A DNA stretch of 64,000 bases from Hyposmocoma kahamanoa (Eukaryota; Arthropoda; Insecta; Lepidoptera; Cosmopterigidae). Positions 24,135 to 36,395 of this stretch are shown piece after piece; position 1 is the first letter of the stretch, and every line of letters starts with the position of its first letter. A model generated the notes under the pieces. The model was given only the letters and a program-made list of their open reading frames with translations, was not told the DNA's origin and did not search any database. The stretch covers positions 7,486,072-7,550,071 of the forward strand of contig NW_020653750.1 of assembly GCF_003589595.1 (NCBI RefSeq), written 5' to 3'. A program made the position numbers and the translations under genes.

Positions 24135-24850
24135 AGAACCAGCATTCTTAATTCTTAGTTTACCTATAGCACATTACAATCTTTATGGTAAATGTTTCAC
24201 ATAAAAAAACTCTTTAAAATACGGTGTAACTACGCCGTGGAAATTTTGTATCCCTTAAACGCCATTTTTATCCCTCATAAATTATAATAAAAGTTCCAAA
24301 TAGAGCATGGATTAAACACGTAAAGTGTCTGCTTTATATTATACCCACAGAATTTTTATAAAGGCTAGTGCCGTTTTTAGTGAGAAAAACAATAATGATA
24401 ATAAAGTTTATTAACATACAAAACACGTTTATGTGTACTCGTTATACCTACTTGTCAAGATAATACAATACACTAAAAAAATATATGTGTAAATATTATA
24501 TGCCTCAAACGTTTTCCTTTTCTTTATTTCTACAAATAATAGAGTTATCAAGCGTGTTACTCACATTTCTGCAATTTTTATATCGAAAAATATAAATAAA
24601 TAATAGGAATATTCTTGTTTTACACAAAAGGAGGACGCATGCACGTTCGAAATTACTACCTTACTTCGAAATCTAAGAAGATTCAGATGGTAACGTGGTA
24701 CAACGAAAACTGAAAAGTAAAATTTATTGTTTTATAAAATGTCATGGAACAAAAGTTGTTGTTTATGATCTTACTAATTATAGTCCTGTGAGGTTATTAG
24801 TGTTTTACAAATAACCATGTATAATAATATAATATAATATAATAATAATA

Positions 24851-25057
24851 TAATAACGCACACACTCAACATAGCCCCGCACTAGGGAAACCCTGTGACG
24901 CGGGTGCCATGGACACACACATAGACAACCACAAATTACACCCAAACTCACGAGAGAAATAAATGTAGGTCACACAAATATTTCTCCCAACCCGGGAATC
25001 GAACCTGGGACCTCTGCGTGGCAGTTCGGCATGGTAACCGTTCGGCCACGGAGGCAG
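24851..25057 (-). repeat. tRNA-derived SINE (type 1)
   Basis: This is a complete copy. On the minus strand the head has TGGCCGAACGG (A box) and CAGGTTCGATTCCCGGG (B box), then a conserved body, then an AT-rich TAA-repeat tail at 24820-24855. Confidence 0.9.
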
Positions 25058-25102
25058 TTAAGTTGTATAAAGAGTATGTCATGTCTATTCGTATCGGCTT
25101 GC

Positions 25103-25531
25103 AAACGCACTTATACATCCGATTCGTATTCGTTCCTTATCCGAGACTATACAAATCTAGAAAACTAGGATCCACTTCGGACGTCTCTTGTGCACTAAGT
25201 CCGATTCCAATCCGAGAAAATGCGAATATCGCTTGTACATCTAGAGATAAAATTATCCCTTTGCCATTTCGGACTATCATTTCTCGGATTCGGAACTGCG
25301 GGACTACTCTCGATGTCCGTCCGACATCCGTCCAAAACAATTATTGTCAAATAAGTAATATTCGACAAAATTAAAAGACAAGTATCCAGGTATGAAGCTT
25401 CATTCGCATCACGCGTCTTTTCATTTGGTCAAGTATTGCTTATTTGGCAGTAATTGTTTCGGACGGATATCGGACGGAGATCGAGAGTAGACCCCCTGAT
25501 ACGAATCGGATGTAGTGTGCAAATGCTCTAA
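25103..25531. mobile_element. Palindromic TIR element upstream of SLC17 copy 1
   Basis: The outer inverted repeats are 'acatccgattcgtatt' (25116) and 'atacgaatcggatgt' (25499). Inside, a second inverted pair lies at 25300-25335 and 25455-25496 (CTACTCTCGATGTCCGTCC and its near reverse complement). The interior is non-coding. Confidence 0.65.
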
Positions 25532-25532
25532 G

Positions 25533-25707
25533 TGTCGTATTCTAGAACTCTGCTCAATGCTCGAGTCAGGACTTGAGTATGATTCAAAGCACTAGAAATC
25601 ATACTCAAGTACTTGCCATTGGGGTCGTATTTCTAGTGCTTGAAATCATACTCAAGTCTGCTCAAATCCTGACTTGAGCATTGAGTAGAGTTCTGAAATA
25701 CGACCCT
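25533..25707. repeat. Foldback sequence
   Basis: The left arm, from 'gtcgtattctagaactctgc', and the right arm, ending 'agttctgaaatacgac', are about 70-bp inverted repeats around a short loop near 25610-25630. On single strands this would form a long hairpin. It abuts the preceding TIR element and lies about 180 bp before the first recognised SLC17 exon. Confidence 0.7.
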
Positions 25708-25884
25708 AAATGCGTTTTTACGCAATATAATTTTTACGTTATATACATATACACTATTGTCAGAAACGAAATGGGTCGTTCTACATCTCAAGACGACATC
25801 AACCATTTCTGTTGCTGACAATTTCGACTTCAAGTAACCACAACGATACAAAACGTATTTTTAGTATTGAACTTTTTTTTACAG

Positions 25885-26541
25885 TATTCTTAATACCCCA
25901 GCGCTATGTGTTCGCGATTATGGCGTTATTTGCCGTGGCGAACGCCTATACCATGAGGGTCTGCCTTAATCTGGCCATCACGCAAATGGTACGGAAGTCC
26001 GGTTCACACGGAAACGAATATTTTGATCCCGATGCCTGTCCTGATATATCTGGGAACAACATCAGTACTAGTCCCAACAGCTCAGTTCCGGATATTGGTG
26101 ATGAAAAGGTAAGAATACATAATTGTGATTTTTATTTTGTGATTTAAAATATTGAAATTTAATTGAGCTTTAGAGCTTTAATTATGCATAACGCGAAAGA
26201 CAGGCCGGTAGCCTTGATAGGGTCGCCTCATATTGCCGCTGCCGGGAGTAAGGAGTGAAATTTTTTGCCAGCCCTATATTCCTTGAGCACTACAATTTGG
26301 GCATTTTCAAGGCGAGATTGAATAGGCATTATTTAAGTGTGCATGCTACATCGTCGACCTCATCGTCGATTTCCATCAGGTGAGATGGAGGTCAATCCCA
26401 AATTTCTATCCTTTGTTGCCTGGAAGAAATTGCTACATAGCAATAAGGCCGCCTGTTGCACATTATCTTACTATCTTTATACCTAACTTACTTTATTGTA
26501 TTTTAACTGTAATTTTACCTATGTGCAATAAAGAATATTTC

Positions 26542-26576
<35 letters not shown>

Positions 26577-29500
26577 ATTCATTCATTCATTCAAATGCGC
26601 GCTTATTTACTTATAAAAAAGACTACATTTTTTTAAGCAAAAAATTAAAACGAAGATGCAGGAAGCGGCCGTGTATAGGACAAAGTTTATATTACATTGC
26701 ACGTTTTAATGCATCGTTGTAAGTAATGCACGCCCTGTTTTCTTAACTCAGTATTGTCTTTTAAATCAATGTTTTAGCTAATTAACTGTCAAACTTTTCA
26801 TAATGTTAACGTTGAAGCCACTGTTTCCACTAATTTTCCGAAACAATTTTGACAGATAATTTTGATTTATTGAAAATAATTCTTTGAGTGTTTTGTAATA
26901 GGTTTGCATTTGCGTTTATTTAGGGAACTATTACAAAATGGGACAAAATGAAACATCGACTTAAACCTCGGTACCTGTTCCATAACTGGTATACAAGACA
27001 GCAGCAAAATTAATCCATCAATTTAAAACTGACTTAGCAAACATACTTTATAGTCGCAATTAGCAATAGTAAAGAGACATACCCATTGCCATCTAAGATA
27101 AAAGATAGTAGTGTTATTTTAATACCTGCAATTTAACTCCACTTCTTTACTACAAATCTTGAATTACAAATATTCAGATTAGAAACTATTTTTATTCATT
27201 TGTTTGGATTCGGTTTGAAATCGAATATAGATACTGCTAATATTGAGGTGATATTTTAATATAATTACCGGCACGCGAATAAACGCACTATGTATATTTT
27301 GCTTTACTCTATTTAGCATTGGAAATTTCAGGCATCTGAGTCTCGAAGGCGACCAGAGCTAAAGATGAATATTGTTGTAGCAGATCCATCGTAAACTGTA
27401 AAGGATTTTTTATTTAATAAAAAAACAAGTGCGCGTTTGACCTCCATCTCACCTGATGGAAGACGACAATGAGGTCGAGGATGTAGAGTGCATACGCGTG
27501 GAAACGGACCAAGTTATAGCGTTCGTGAAATAACAATATGGAACAGCTAATTATAAGTCTCAAAAAAGAATCATCCCTTCAAAATCTCGTATACTTTCAG
27601 GATTCTTTGTTTGTATAAACACTAGTAATTACTACCTCTATAAATTAATTATCGTAGTTATACGTGTATACTAATGAAAAACCATCTCCATTATCGAATA
27701 AAGTATAAGTAAAAATTTGTCACCACAATTAAACTACCTCTTTGTAGGTAGGAATGTTTCTTATTTTGTAATGCAATATCAGTGTGCTTCACATTTATTT
27801 GATCTGTGGTGTGAAGGCAATATCGTAGTTTATGATTTATTATTTATACAAATTCACTACTCAGAATATCCCGACCGTACCTCCGGACGTCTATTAGTGG
27901 TACTGAACGTAATACTTCTGTTGTCATGAGACTTTTTTTATGATCATCATCAAAAGTTTCCTCAATCTCCTTCCTTTTCAGACCGTCTATTTCGACTGGG
28001 ATGAAGCCACTCAAGGTATTATTCTGGGTTCATTCTACTATGGCTACGTGCTCACTCATGTTCCTGGTGGAATGTTGGCTGAACGTTACGGTGGCAAATG
28101 GTTATTGGGGTTAGGTCTCTTGTCAACTGCCCTGTGTACCTTGCTCACTCCGGTAGTGGTGAAGGCTGGTGGCTCTCCGGCTCTTATCGTTCTGCGTATT
28201 GTGGAAGGCTTAGGCGAGGTTAGTTTATCAATTTAGTTTTAATCAAATAATTCAAATCAATTTAGGTTTTACCACATATAACACTAGTTTGTCAAGTAAT
28301 TAGCAATAGCACAATTTCGTAGGAATTGGGAACATGTTTTTAAATAAACATCTGTCTTTTTTAAATCTAAGTGAGTCTAAAAATGAACATGGACAAGACG
28401 AAACTTATGTCGAATGTCCATGTTGTACCCACCCTTATAACAGTGGGAACCTCCACTCTCGAAGTTATTGACAAGTATGTCTACCTCGGGTACACCGTCC
28501 AATTAGGCAGAGCTAACTTCGAGGAAGAGGTCAATAGTCGAATCCGACTCAGTGGACAGCTTTCGGGAAGCTCTCGCTCCGCAATATCGCAGTCCTTGAA
28601 GACAAAAGTCTTCGAGCAGTGCATGTTGCCAGCGATGACCTATGTCTCTGAAACGTGGTCACTTACTATGGGCCTTATAAAAAAGCTGAAAGTCTATGGA
28701 GCGAGCAATGCTTGGCATTTCTCTACGTGATCGAATCAGAAATGAGGCATCACATAGCTCAAAGGTTTAGCAAGTTGAAGTGGCAGTGGGCAGGGCACAT
28801 ACGTCGTAGAACTGACAGCCTTTGGTGCAGAAAAGTTCTCGAATGGAGACCACGAACCGGAAGGAGTTCAGTGGTACGACTCCTGAGATGGCCGAATGAC
28901 CTGGTAAGTACGGCGAGTAACCGATGGTTGCACGTCGCGTCCGACCGGCTAGTGTGGCAACTTTGGGAAAGACTTATGTTCAGCAGTGGACGTCTTCCGG
29001 CTGATATGATGACGATGAAATCTAAAGCCTTTGTCAATGGGGTCATCAGAAGACGGACTAATAATTTACGTATCATATTAAAGATAGTATTCATTTTCTG
29101 TTGAAGTCGAATTGGTGCCCTTCAAGTTTCCTTATGGTACGCCGTAGCTCTTTTCATATGATTCGACATACAACAACATAATAATCAATATGCCACACTT
29201 CTACACACAGAAGTTCTATTGTCATGAATTAATCATAAATTGAAATTGTACTTAATTGGAAATGATACTGTTTATATTACTTAATTAATTGAATATGTTT
29301 CATTAAATGATACAGATATTTCCAAGCTATGTTTGTAAGCTGCTGTTTTGGTTCGTTTGAAAAAACAAATATTGGCGATTCAGATAAAACAAAACATTTC
29401 CAATGTGTAACAATTGCTTATAACTTAAGAACTTTAAATTGTAAATTTATTAGTAATATACAAAAGAAACTCCTCAGGGACCAACAATGCCGGGCCTAAT

Positions 29501-32244
29501 GGCTATGGCATCAAAATGGACACCAATAAATGAACGAGCACGGTTTGGAGCAATCATATTTGGGGGCGCGCAGATAGGCAATATAGCTGGTTCATACTTG
29601 TCAGGCCTAGTCATGTACAATGGTATTTGGGATGACGTTTTCTACTTGTTCGGTGGACTGGGCCTCGTGTGGTTTGTATTCTGGGTAAGTTATTTTCCTA
29701 TTAAGTACGTAATTAACTTTACAGAAATTGTAGCTGTCATTATTGCGAGGGTAGAGGACATTTATATTACCTGTCAATGTTATAAAAATTTTAAAAAAAT
29801 TCAAAAGAGTTAACAAAATGTACCTATTCGAAAAGAAGTAACAATCAATCAAGTAATCTTTTTAAAGTACTTGATGTGGCTAACTTTTGAATTTGTTTTA
29901 CAGACATTGCTCTGCTTTAGCACACCGAATACACATCCGTATATATCGGATGCTGAAAAGAAGTTCCTTAACCAAAACGTGGAATCTCTAAATAATGCGA
30001 ACAAGCGACGACTAGATCCTGTACCTTGGAAGGCTTTGTTACGGTCCGTTCCACTTTGGGCCCTCATTATTGCTGGTGTAAGTTGTGTTGTTTGATAAAA
30101 TATCGACGTTTGTTTATATCCGGGAAATTTTATTTTCACTTTTAAATCCAAAAATGTCCTTTTACAGATTGGCCATGACTGGGGCTACTTCACAATGGTC
30201 ACGGATTTACCCAAATATATGACTGACGTTCTCAAGTTCAACATCAAGTCTACCGGACTGCTATCAGCTGCCCCTTACATTGCTATGTGGTTTTCATCAT
30301 TCATCTTTGGTATGATATGCGACTTCTGCGTAAAGAGGGGATACCACAATATCAAAAATGCTAGGAAAATTTATACGACTATAGGTAAGTACAAAATAGA
30401 TGAGTGAACAATTTGAAGTAAATCAATGAACAGGTGTTTATGTATGCTTTATCATCCCTCCGACATTATTATCGTCACTCAACTCAAAGTGATCTCAACT
30501 CAAAGTAATATTTTTTGGTCTAAAACGGAATGTCGCAATACTTTTTAATAAAAGTAGAAGTAAATTAATTCGCTACTCCTCGAACCCAGTGAAGATCAAA
30601 TCGTGCAAAATAGGCTTGTGTTGAATACTATTTTTCATGCAGTTAACTTCTTCAACTTCCCTTCGTGAAAATTTATAAAATAAATAACTCAATACTACCA
30701 CTAAATATATACCCGTCACGTGGTTCGCCTCTCCATGAGGCATCCATAGTATTCGTTGATTGTTCGACCCTGGGTCGAAGATCTATTCATTTTCTAATGC
30801 CTACTTTTATACGAATCAAAAGTACTACTCTGTGGCTGTTTCATCTTTCTAAGTGTCTAAAGCGTCTTCCGTAGTATTGTTTTGTAATCAAGTATTTTTT
30901 TATTAACAGCCGCAACTGGTCCGGGTATTTGCATCATCCTAGCTTCCTATTCTGGTTGTGACACCACACTCGCCGTTTTTTGGTTTATCGCCGCCATGAC
31001 TCTCATGGGTTCTTACTACAGCGGCATGAAGATCAATGCTTTGGACATAACTCCTAATTACGCTGGTACAACCACATCGCTGGTTAACGGCATTGCGGCT
31101 ATAGCAGCTATCATCACGCCTTACCTCATTGGGCTGTTGACTCCTGATGTAAGTAGTATGCCTGTTGCAAATACCTTTATAATTAATATAATACGTACTA
31201 ATGTTTTAGTTTATTAATTTAGATTAATATTTAAGGTAAATGTGTTACAATTTTAGTTGTAAAAGCCGTGGCAACCTAATGGTTTAACATACCGCCTAAG
31301 AGGCCAGGGTTCGAATCTGGGCTCGCACCTCTTAATTTCTCGGAATTTATGTGCGAAATTTAATTTGAATTACCATGAGCTATTCGGTGAAGGAAATAAT
31401 CGTGATGAGACCTGCACGCTGAAGAAAAGTTTACTGCTTATCGGTTTTCTACTGGATATATCACGGAGGGTGTGCGATGGAATTACACAAATTAATTCCG
31501 CCTTCCCCTTTCCACCATCGGGGGAGCAAACGTAGGCTGGGGTTCCACCCTTATGTTGTGGATATTCCAAGGATTCGCTTCCACATTTATATGGCGAACG
31601 GCTATGGGGTGGAATTCCCTGCCTGCAGACTTATTTTCTGAACGTTATAACTTGGGCCTTTTCAAGGCGAGAGTGAATAGGCATTATTTAGGTGTGCGTG
31701 CTCCAACGTCGACTTCATCGTAACTTTCCATCAGGTGAGATGGAAGTGAAATGCGCACTTATTTTTTAATAAAAAAAGAAGGTTTACAACCCTCGGAAAA
31801 CGTGTCAAGTCCCCAACCCACATTAAATCAGCGTGGTGGACTATGGCCTAAACCCTGGCCTAAGAAAAAACCCGTGCCCAGCGGTGGAACGTATAAATGG
31901 GTTGATGATGATTAGTTGTAATACAAATAATAAATTGAATTGAACTAATAGACGATAACTGTATCTGGGATTTCGTTTACTCACTTCGAAAAAAATAATC
32001 AATGTCAATATTCTTTCAGTCGACTCTCAAACAATGGCGAATAGCGTTCTGGGTGTGCCTGGGAGTGTTGGTCGTTACCAATATTATATACATTTTACTA
32101 GCGCAAGGTCAGCAACAATGGTGGGATGACGTGAAAAAGTACGGATATCCGAAAAATTGGAAACACGGACCCTTGCCAACTAGAACTATAGACAGTGAAA
32201 CATCAGAAGATACAATAGAAACAAAGAAAAAAGACGAAAAATAG
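25885..32244 (+). CDS. SLC17-family transporter, copy 1 (putative inorganic phosphate cotransporter); first exon not found
   Basis: This is a twelve-helix MFS anion transporter of the plasma or vesicle membrane, in the sialin/VGLUT/NaPi group. Exons: 25885-26108, 27982-28218, 29478-29684, 29904-30077, 30168-30384, 30910-31148 and 32020-32244 (stop included). All introns have GT-AG borders and the phases agree throughout. About 507 codons are visible, close to the family length. TM1 carries [10 protein letters not shown]; the TM2 region is [20 protein letters not shown] with [14 protein letters not shown] keeps the Arg and Glu seven residues apart, as in VGLUT TM4. Later come [15 protein letters not shown] and [10 protein letters not shown], and the tail is [19 protein letters not shown]. 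The first visible exon begins two bases into a codon, so a short upstream exon with the start is missing. The substrate is not decidable from sequence: insect relatives are annotated as phosphate cotransporters by similarity. Confidence 0.93.
26195..26400 (+). repeat. Dispersed repeat family H (intron 1)
   Basis: The layout 'gcctcatattgccgctgccg ... aaggcgagattgaataggca ... catcgtcgacctcat ... catcaggtgagatggaggtc' is shared with the SINE at 31265-31790. It lies in intron 1 of SLC17 copy 1. Confidence 0.7.
26543..26572. repeat. (TA)n microsatellite
   Basis: An uninterrupted run of TA dinucleotides followed by ATTCATTCATTC. It is intronic. Confidence 0.9.
27435..27500 (-). repeat. Family H tail, inverted
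   Basis: It contains 'tgacctccatctcacctgat', the reverse complement of the family H 3' end. It is intronic. Confidence 0.65.
28371..29000 (+). pseudogene. RTE-type LINE reverse-transcriptase C-terminal fragment (intron 2)
   Basis: Reading across two or three frames gives VDKYVYLG-like ([15 protein letters not shown]), [38 protein letters not shown] and [15 protein letters not shown], then [14 protein letters not shown]. This is the characteristic end of RTE-clade ORF2 in Lepidoptera. Frame changes occur near 28700 and 28750. Inserted in the sense orientation in intron 2 of the first SLC17 gene; no intact element. Confidence 0.85.
31265..31790 (+). repeat. Full-length tRNA-headed SINE with family H tail (intron 6)
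   Basis: The tRNA-like head starts near 31265 with an A-box-like TGGCAACCTAATGGTTTAAC and a B box AGGGTTCGAATCTGG (31305-31320). A body of about 350 bp ends in the family H tail ('catcaggtgagatggaagtg') and an A-rich 3' end. This copy shows that the H fragments elsewhere are the 3' ends of this SINE. Confidence 0.75.
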
Positions 32245-32387
32245 GAAAAGTATTTTTATGTTAATTAATCATTAAGTCAAACTGTAAATATAATATTACG
32301 TAATATACTCTCTGAGTCAAGGTTGTATTAAGACAATAATATAAATATTTATTTTAGAATACGGTTTTTCTTTTTCTTCTTTGATGC

Positions 32388-32401
32388 ATAATAAAATAAA
32401 G
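32388..32401 (+). terminator. Polyadenylation signal, SLC17 copy 1
   Basis: Overlapping AATAAAATAAA lies about 145 bp after the stop codon of copy 1. Confidence 0.65.
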
Positions 32402-33390
32402 GTAGTTATTTACTTCCCTTAATCTTATCATTAATTTTTATTCTTTGTTCAATAACTTCAGGGTGCGGTTATTTGCACAGGCTGGTTTTTTTACATTTAA
32501 TGTTGGGTGGTTTCAATCTGTTTTGTCGGAGTCCACATGTACTTAGTGTCGCGAAGATTTTGTACACATGTTTGGTTAAATAGTATTTTGATTAATCTAT
32601 TTGGATTCTATTGTTTTCTTGAGGTATTGTTTTTCTAATGGGGCTGACATATTCAATAACGATCAAAGCCCCTAAATAGATAAAGATTAAAAAAAAACTT
32701 CGCCTATATTTTATTGAAGAATCGATATTCGAGGTGAGGAACCTGATTTCCTATAATACAAGCTTCTGCTTAGTTTATTTATTTTTATTTTTTAAATTTA
32801 TTTATATACAGGTTGCAAAAATCCATAAATACATACTTTATAGACATACATAACAATATTATATAACACTAGTGACTAATTATTATTTACACGTATTTTC
32901 TGCGACGTGTAACGCAACGGATGAGTTTAGGTGTCAGTCTCTTTCAAACATAATGAAATATCTCTGTGTATGTATATTTGAATCTTGTATAAATAATTAT
33001 GCTTGTGGAGAAATAAATAAATACATTATTATTATTATTATTATTAAGTGTTATTCTAATAAATTCTTAGTTTCCTGTTTATATTTTCTGTTTAAGTCAT
33101 TTAGAGCTGCGAAGGAGCGTATTCTACTTACTGCGACACCAACTATAGAGCGGTAACTAACTACGAGCTTGTATGAAAATCGCAGTCATACATTACACAA
33201 TAGGGTGGGTCACCTTAGTATGATTTTTTTTGTTTTTTGTATTGTAATTGCACTAAAAACTTGCCAAATGGTAAATTAGAACGAAATACTTTATTGTCAT
33301 TGACGAATGTTTTCTGTCTGCGGATAGACGTTTTAAAGTCCTGACTCATGAAAATCTAAAAAAATGAGGTTATTGGTTTATGTAAGAAAA
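32402..33390. other. Intergenic DNA between the SLC17 copies, first part
   Basis: No gene is recognised. An (ATT)n tract lies at about 33025-33047, preceded by a sequence ('aaataaataaatacattatt') that looks like a LINE or SINE 3' tail. Confidence 0.4.
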
Positions 33391-33734
33391 TAGTAGTTTA
33401 TGTGACTGTTACATAATGAACGGCACAAGTGTTTTAATGCCTTATTATGTACAGTTACATACAGTGCTTTATATATACACACTTAGAACAATAACGCATA
33501 GAATGATAGTTTCATATCAAACGAACTGTCACAAGTGAGGCAAAAACCAAATTCATGTAGGCGTAAGCAACTTGTAACTACGCTCGTCGGCACGCACATA
33601 AATATACAAATAATGATGCCATGGAATAACATTTCCCTCAAAAGTGGGGAAATTGTATCTTGCTTAACTCATCATTAAGTTAAAGGTGCCTACAGATTTG
33701 CCCGACATTGTCGATCAGGTGCCTACAGATGTGC

Positions 33735-33960
33735 TCGATTTTGTCTTGAAAACGATACCCAACTTGCAATTATTCGAAAAATCGTGCCCGCCATCTTGGA
33801 TTTAGAAATGAGTGCCATATTCGTAATGAGCATCCCCAAATACCTCGAAAAGGATACCCATATTGCATTTTTTTTTAAATTGTGTCCGCCATCTTGGATT
33901 TAGAAATAAGTACTATATTCGTAATGAGCACCCCCATATACCCCGCAAACGATACCCAGA
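33735..33960 (+). repeat. Imperfect direct repeats of about 115 bp
   Basis: Two units share CCGCCATCTTGGATTTAGAA, followed by 'tattcgtaatgagca' and 'cgataccca'. They lie inside the 1095-bp element. Confidence 0.7.
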
Positions 33961-34110
33961 ATCAAAATCAAAATAATCTTTATTTCATAGGTAAGCATTA
34001 TTACACTAGAAATCGTCACATTGGTTAAACTCTACCGCTCATTCGTAAGGCAGATTCCCCCGAGAAGAATGAGCAAGAAACTCTGGGGGTTGCTCTTTGT
34101 AAACAACATT
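33960..34110 (+). repeat. Dispersed repeat family K fragment
   Basis: The layout 'tctttatttcataggtaag ... gagaagaatgagcaagaaact ... gttgctcttt' is shared with 51345-51500. It is a widespread insect repeat 3' region. Confidence 0.6.
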
Positions 34111-35559
34111 TGTATGCATTTAACTTGCAGAAATGGAGGTCAAATGCACACTTAGAATAAAAAAAATCTGCAGCCATCGCGATATTGCCTATTCTCAAAA
34201 AATTACGTAATATAATTATTTTGAAACAGAATAGCAAAATCGGGAGAAAGAAATCCGTTACCTACTTTGCAACATTTTCGTGTCTTGTTGCAACGAAATT
34301 AATTTTCGGTTTTAGTGAATATTTATATAAAAATACAAGTTGAAACGCGTTACTTCCTTGTGGAATGTGATTTTAGTGTCTATTTGATGTTTGCCTGTTC
34401 TATTTTTAAACCCATACGGCACATTTCGTCATTTTTAGCAAAAATTTGGAGCTGTTCGCGGTGCAATTTGACCTTAAGCACTGACAGCCCGCCCGCTCGT
34501 GTAGGCCGTTTGGGAAGCCTCTAACTTGCCTCACTTAGCGTGTGCGGGCTAGGTTTCTATGCGTCATTATTCTAAGTATACACATATTATAAGCTCTCTA
34601 TGATGTGTTCAGGAACCGTATGTTACGACTGGCGAAATGGCGGCAAATAAAATCTTCTCAAGCATGTCACGCAACCGCAGTTTTTTTTTAATTCGTAGGC
34701 AAACTAGAGTCGGCCCCACCTATCACATCTTTCGATATCAAGTAAAGTGGGAAATTTGTCAAAATTGTTTGCTATTGAAGTTTGCTATTCTTTTCGAATA
34801 AAACTTCATTTGGACTGGTATTAGAATTGAGGTCGAATCAAATTGTTTTGGTTTTCAGAGATATTCGAAATTTGAATGTAATAATAATTTTGATGTTATT
34901 AATAGAGCAATAATAACGTTTTCACAAATAAGAAATTTGTTCTAACAAAACAGTTTACCTTTATGCTGGCCGTGATTTGCGGTTTTTCAACACATCATAG
35001 AGGGTTTATGATATGTGTGTAGATAAATATTGTTAAGTATTTATTATTGCAATGCGCAATGAATCTGGATTATTGAATGTTTGCTCATCCAAAACGTTAC
35101 ATCATTGGTTGTCCATCCTTTTGACAATATAATGACAGGTCTCAACCACAAAGTTCAATATTGTACCAATAGGTGGCAGCTCAAAGTATTCCACGAGTTT
35201 TTAGGAATTAACCTGTTCCGGAAGTTAAATAAGTGCCATATATTAAGAGAAGCTACTACTATGGGTTACAAACGTGCCCCCTTGAAATAAAGCGTACAGT
35301 GTGAAATAAAGCGTGCTAACACATGAGGTCCAAGCCCAAAGACAATTACTAACTAATCGTGCAAGCGTATATAGAAGCGTTAGACTATGCAATAATATTG
35401 CTGCTGTGACATTTTAAAGACAAACCACCACGTTTTATAGGTTTTCAACAACTTGATCAGCTCTCGTTAATTCGTCAACATAACAAAGTTATTTAACCGT
35501 CACAATTGTGAAAAAATTAAGATACCCACGCACTTAACAACAGGATTGGGTGTTTTTTT

Positions 35560-35935
35560 ATTATACCAAGTGACGGGACGAACAAATCGTGTGCCTGTTG
35601 ATAAGTTTTGATAAGCGACACTCCATGAAAGTTGCAGTGCCAATCAGAATTTTTGTAGCAGTAGAGCTCCTTGTGAAAGAGTCCGTCCAGGAATGTACTT
35701 ACTGCCTTGCCTATTTCTGCCGCCAAGCAGTAATGTAAGCATTGTTGCGTTCTGCTTTTGAAGAATAAGGGTGTTAATGAAATTACATGCACATGAAACT
35801 TGTCAACTTATGTCTCAGGATGACGGGTGCAGTGACAGTGGCAGCAAAACCTTTGCGATATAAAGCTCTGATCTAACACTGCAAATGTTATGGACAGGCG
35901 TGTCGCTTACTGCCCCAGTTCGTCACGTTACTTGG
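35560..35935. repeat. Dispersed repeat family G copy
   Basis: It shares 'acgaacaaatcgtgtgcctg', 'gtagcagtagagctccttgtg' and 'ttatgtctcaggatgacggg' with the other family G copies. It appears to be composed of two rearranged parts. Confidence 0.6.
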
Positions 35936-36189
35936 TAACAAAAAGGAATTTGATCGCAAATATTTATTATTTATTTATTTATATATGTCTGGTATTCATT
36001 TATTATAAATAATAAAAATCACTTATTGCAAACAATATACATACCATTTTGTTAGTACACTTACAAGCTATCTATTCTACTGTTAGTACAAAAGTTACAG
36101 AATAAAAATAAAATTAATGAATGAAATTAATTGTATTGAATTGATTAAAAAAACGATTACATGATACTTGCTAAGTTCACCGAGCTCCC

Positions 36190-36395
36190 CGGACGTGAAT
36201 TATTATTATTACTATTTTTTAATCCGAACACTGGGCACTGTCACAATATACTTGGAACTTTCCAGTTGTACTTGTATTTGCGCCAGTACCCGTACACATC
36301 GAAGTAATGCTCACATTATTGCTTGGCGGCAGAAAACGGTTTGGTGGCAGCATTTCTGTGGACGATCCCATACACAAGGAGCTTTACTGTAACTA
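36190..36395. repeat. Dispersed repeat family G fragment, degraded
   Basis: It contains 'aagtaatgctcacattattgc', 'ttggcggcagaaa' and 'caaggagctttactg' in family G order. The short flank 'atgtctggtattcattt' occurs on both sides (35985, 36407). Confidence 0.5.

Larger units (their letters stand above)
33482..34576. mobile_element. 1095-bp non-autonomous hAT-like element nested in repeat F
   Basis: The terminal inverted repeats are CTTAGAACAATAACGCATAG at the left and CTATGCGTCATTATTCTAAG at the right (about 22 bp, two mismatches). A second shared word inside is AAGTGAGGCAA / TTGCCTCACTT. An exact 8-bp duplication TATACACA flanks it (33474-33481, 34577-34584). There is no transposase frame. It contains further repeats: direct copies with CCATCTTGGATTTAGAAAT, a 33960-34110 fragment related to 51345-51500, and a family H scrap. 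Confidence 0.9.
33391..35030 (+). repeat. Dispersed repeat family F, interrupted copy
   Basis: The copy is split: 33391-33481 and 34577-35030 match the single block 22106-22632. A 1095-bp element separates the halves and duplicates TATACACA at the break. Confidence 0.82.

Noticed and set aside
25018..25374. 118-codon plus-strand open frame as the missing SLC17 first exon
   Set aside because: It overlaps a SINE head and a palindromic TIR element, has no transporter-like N-terminus, and no suitable donor in the required phase is evident.
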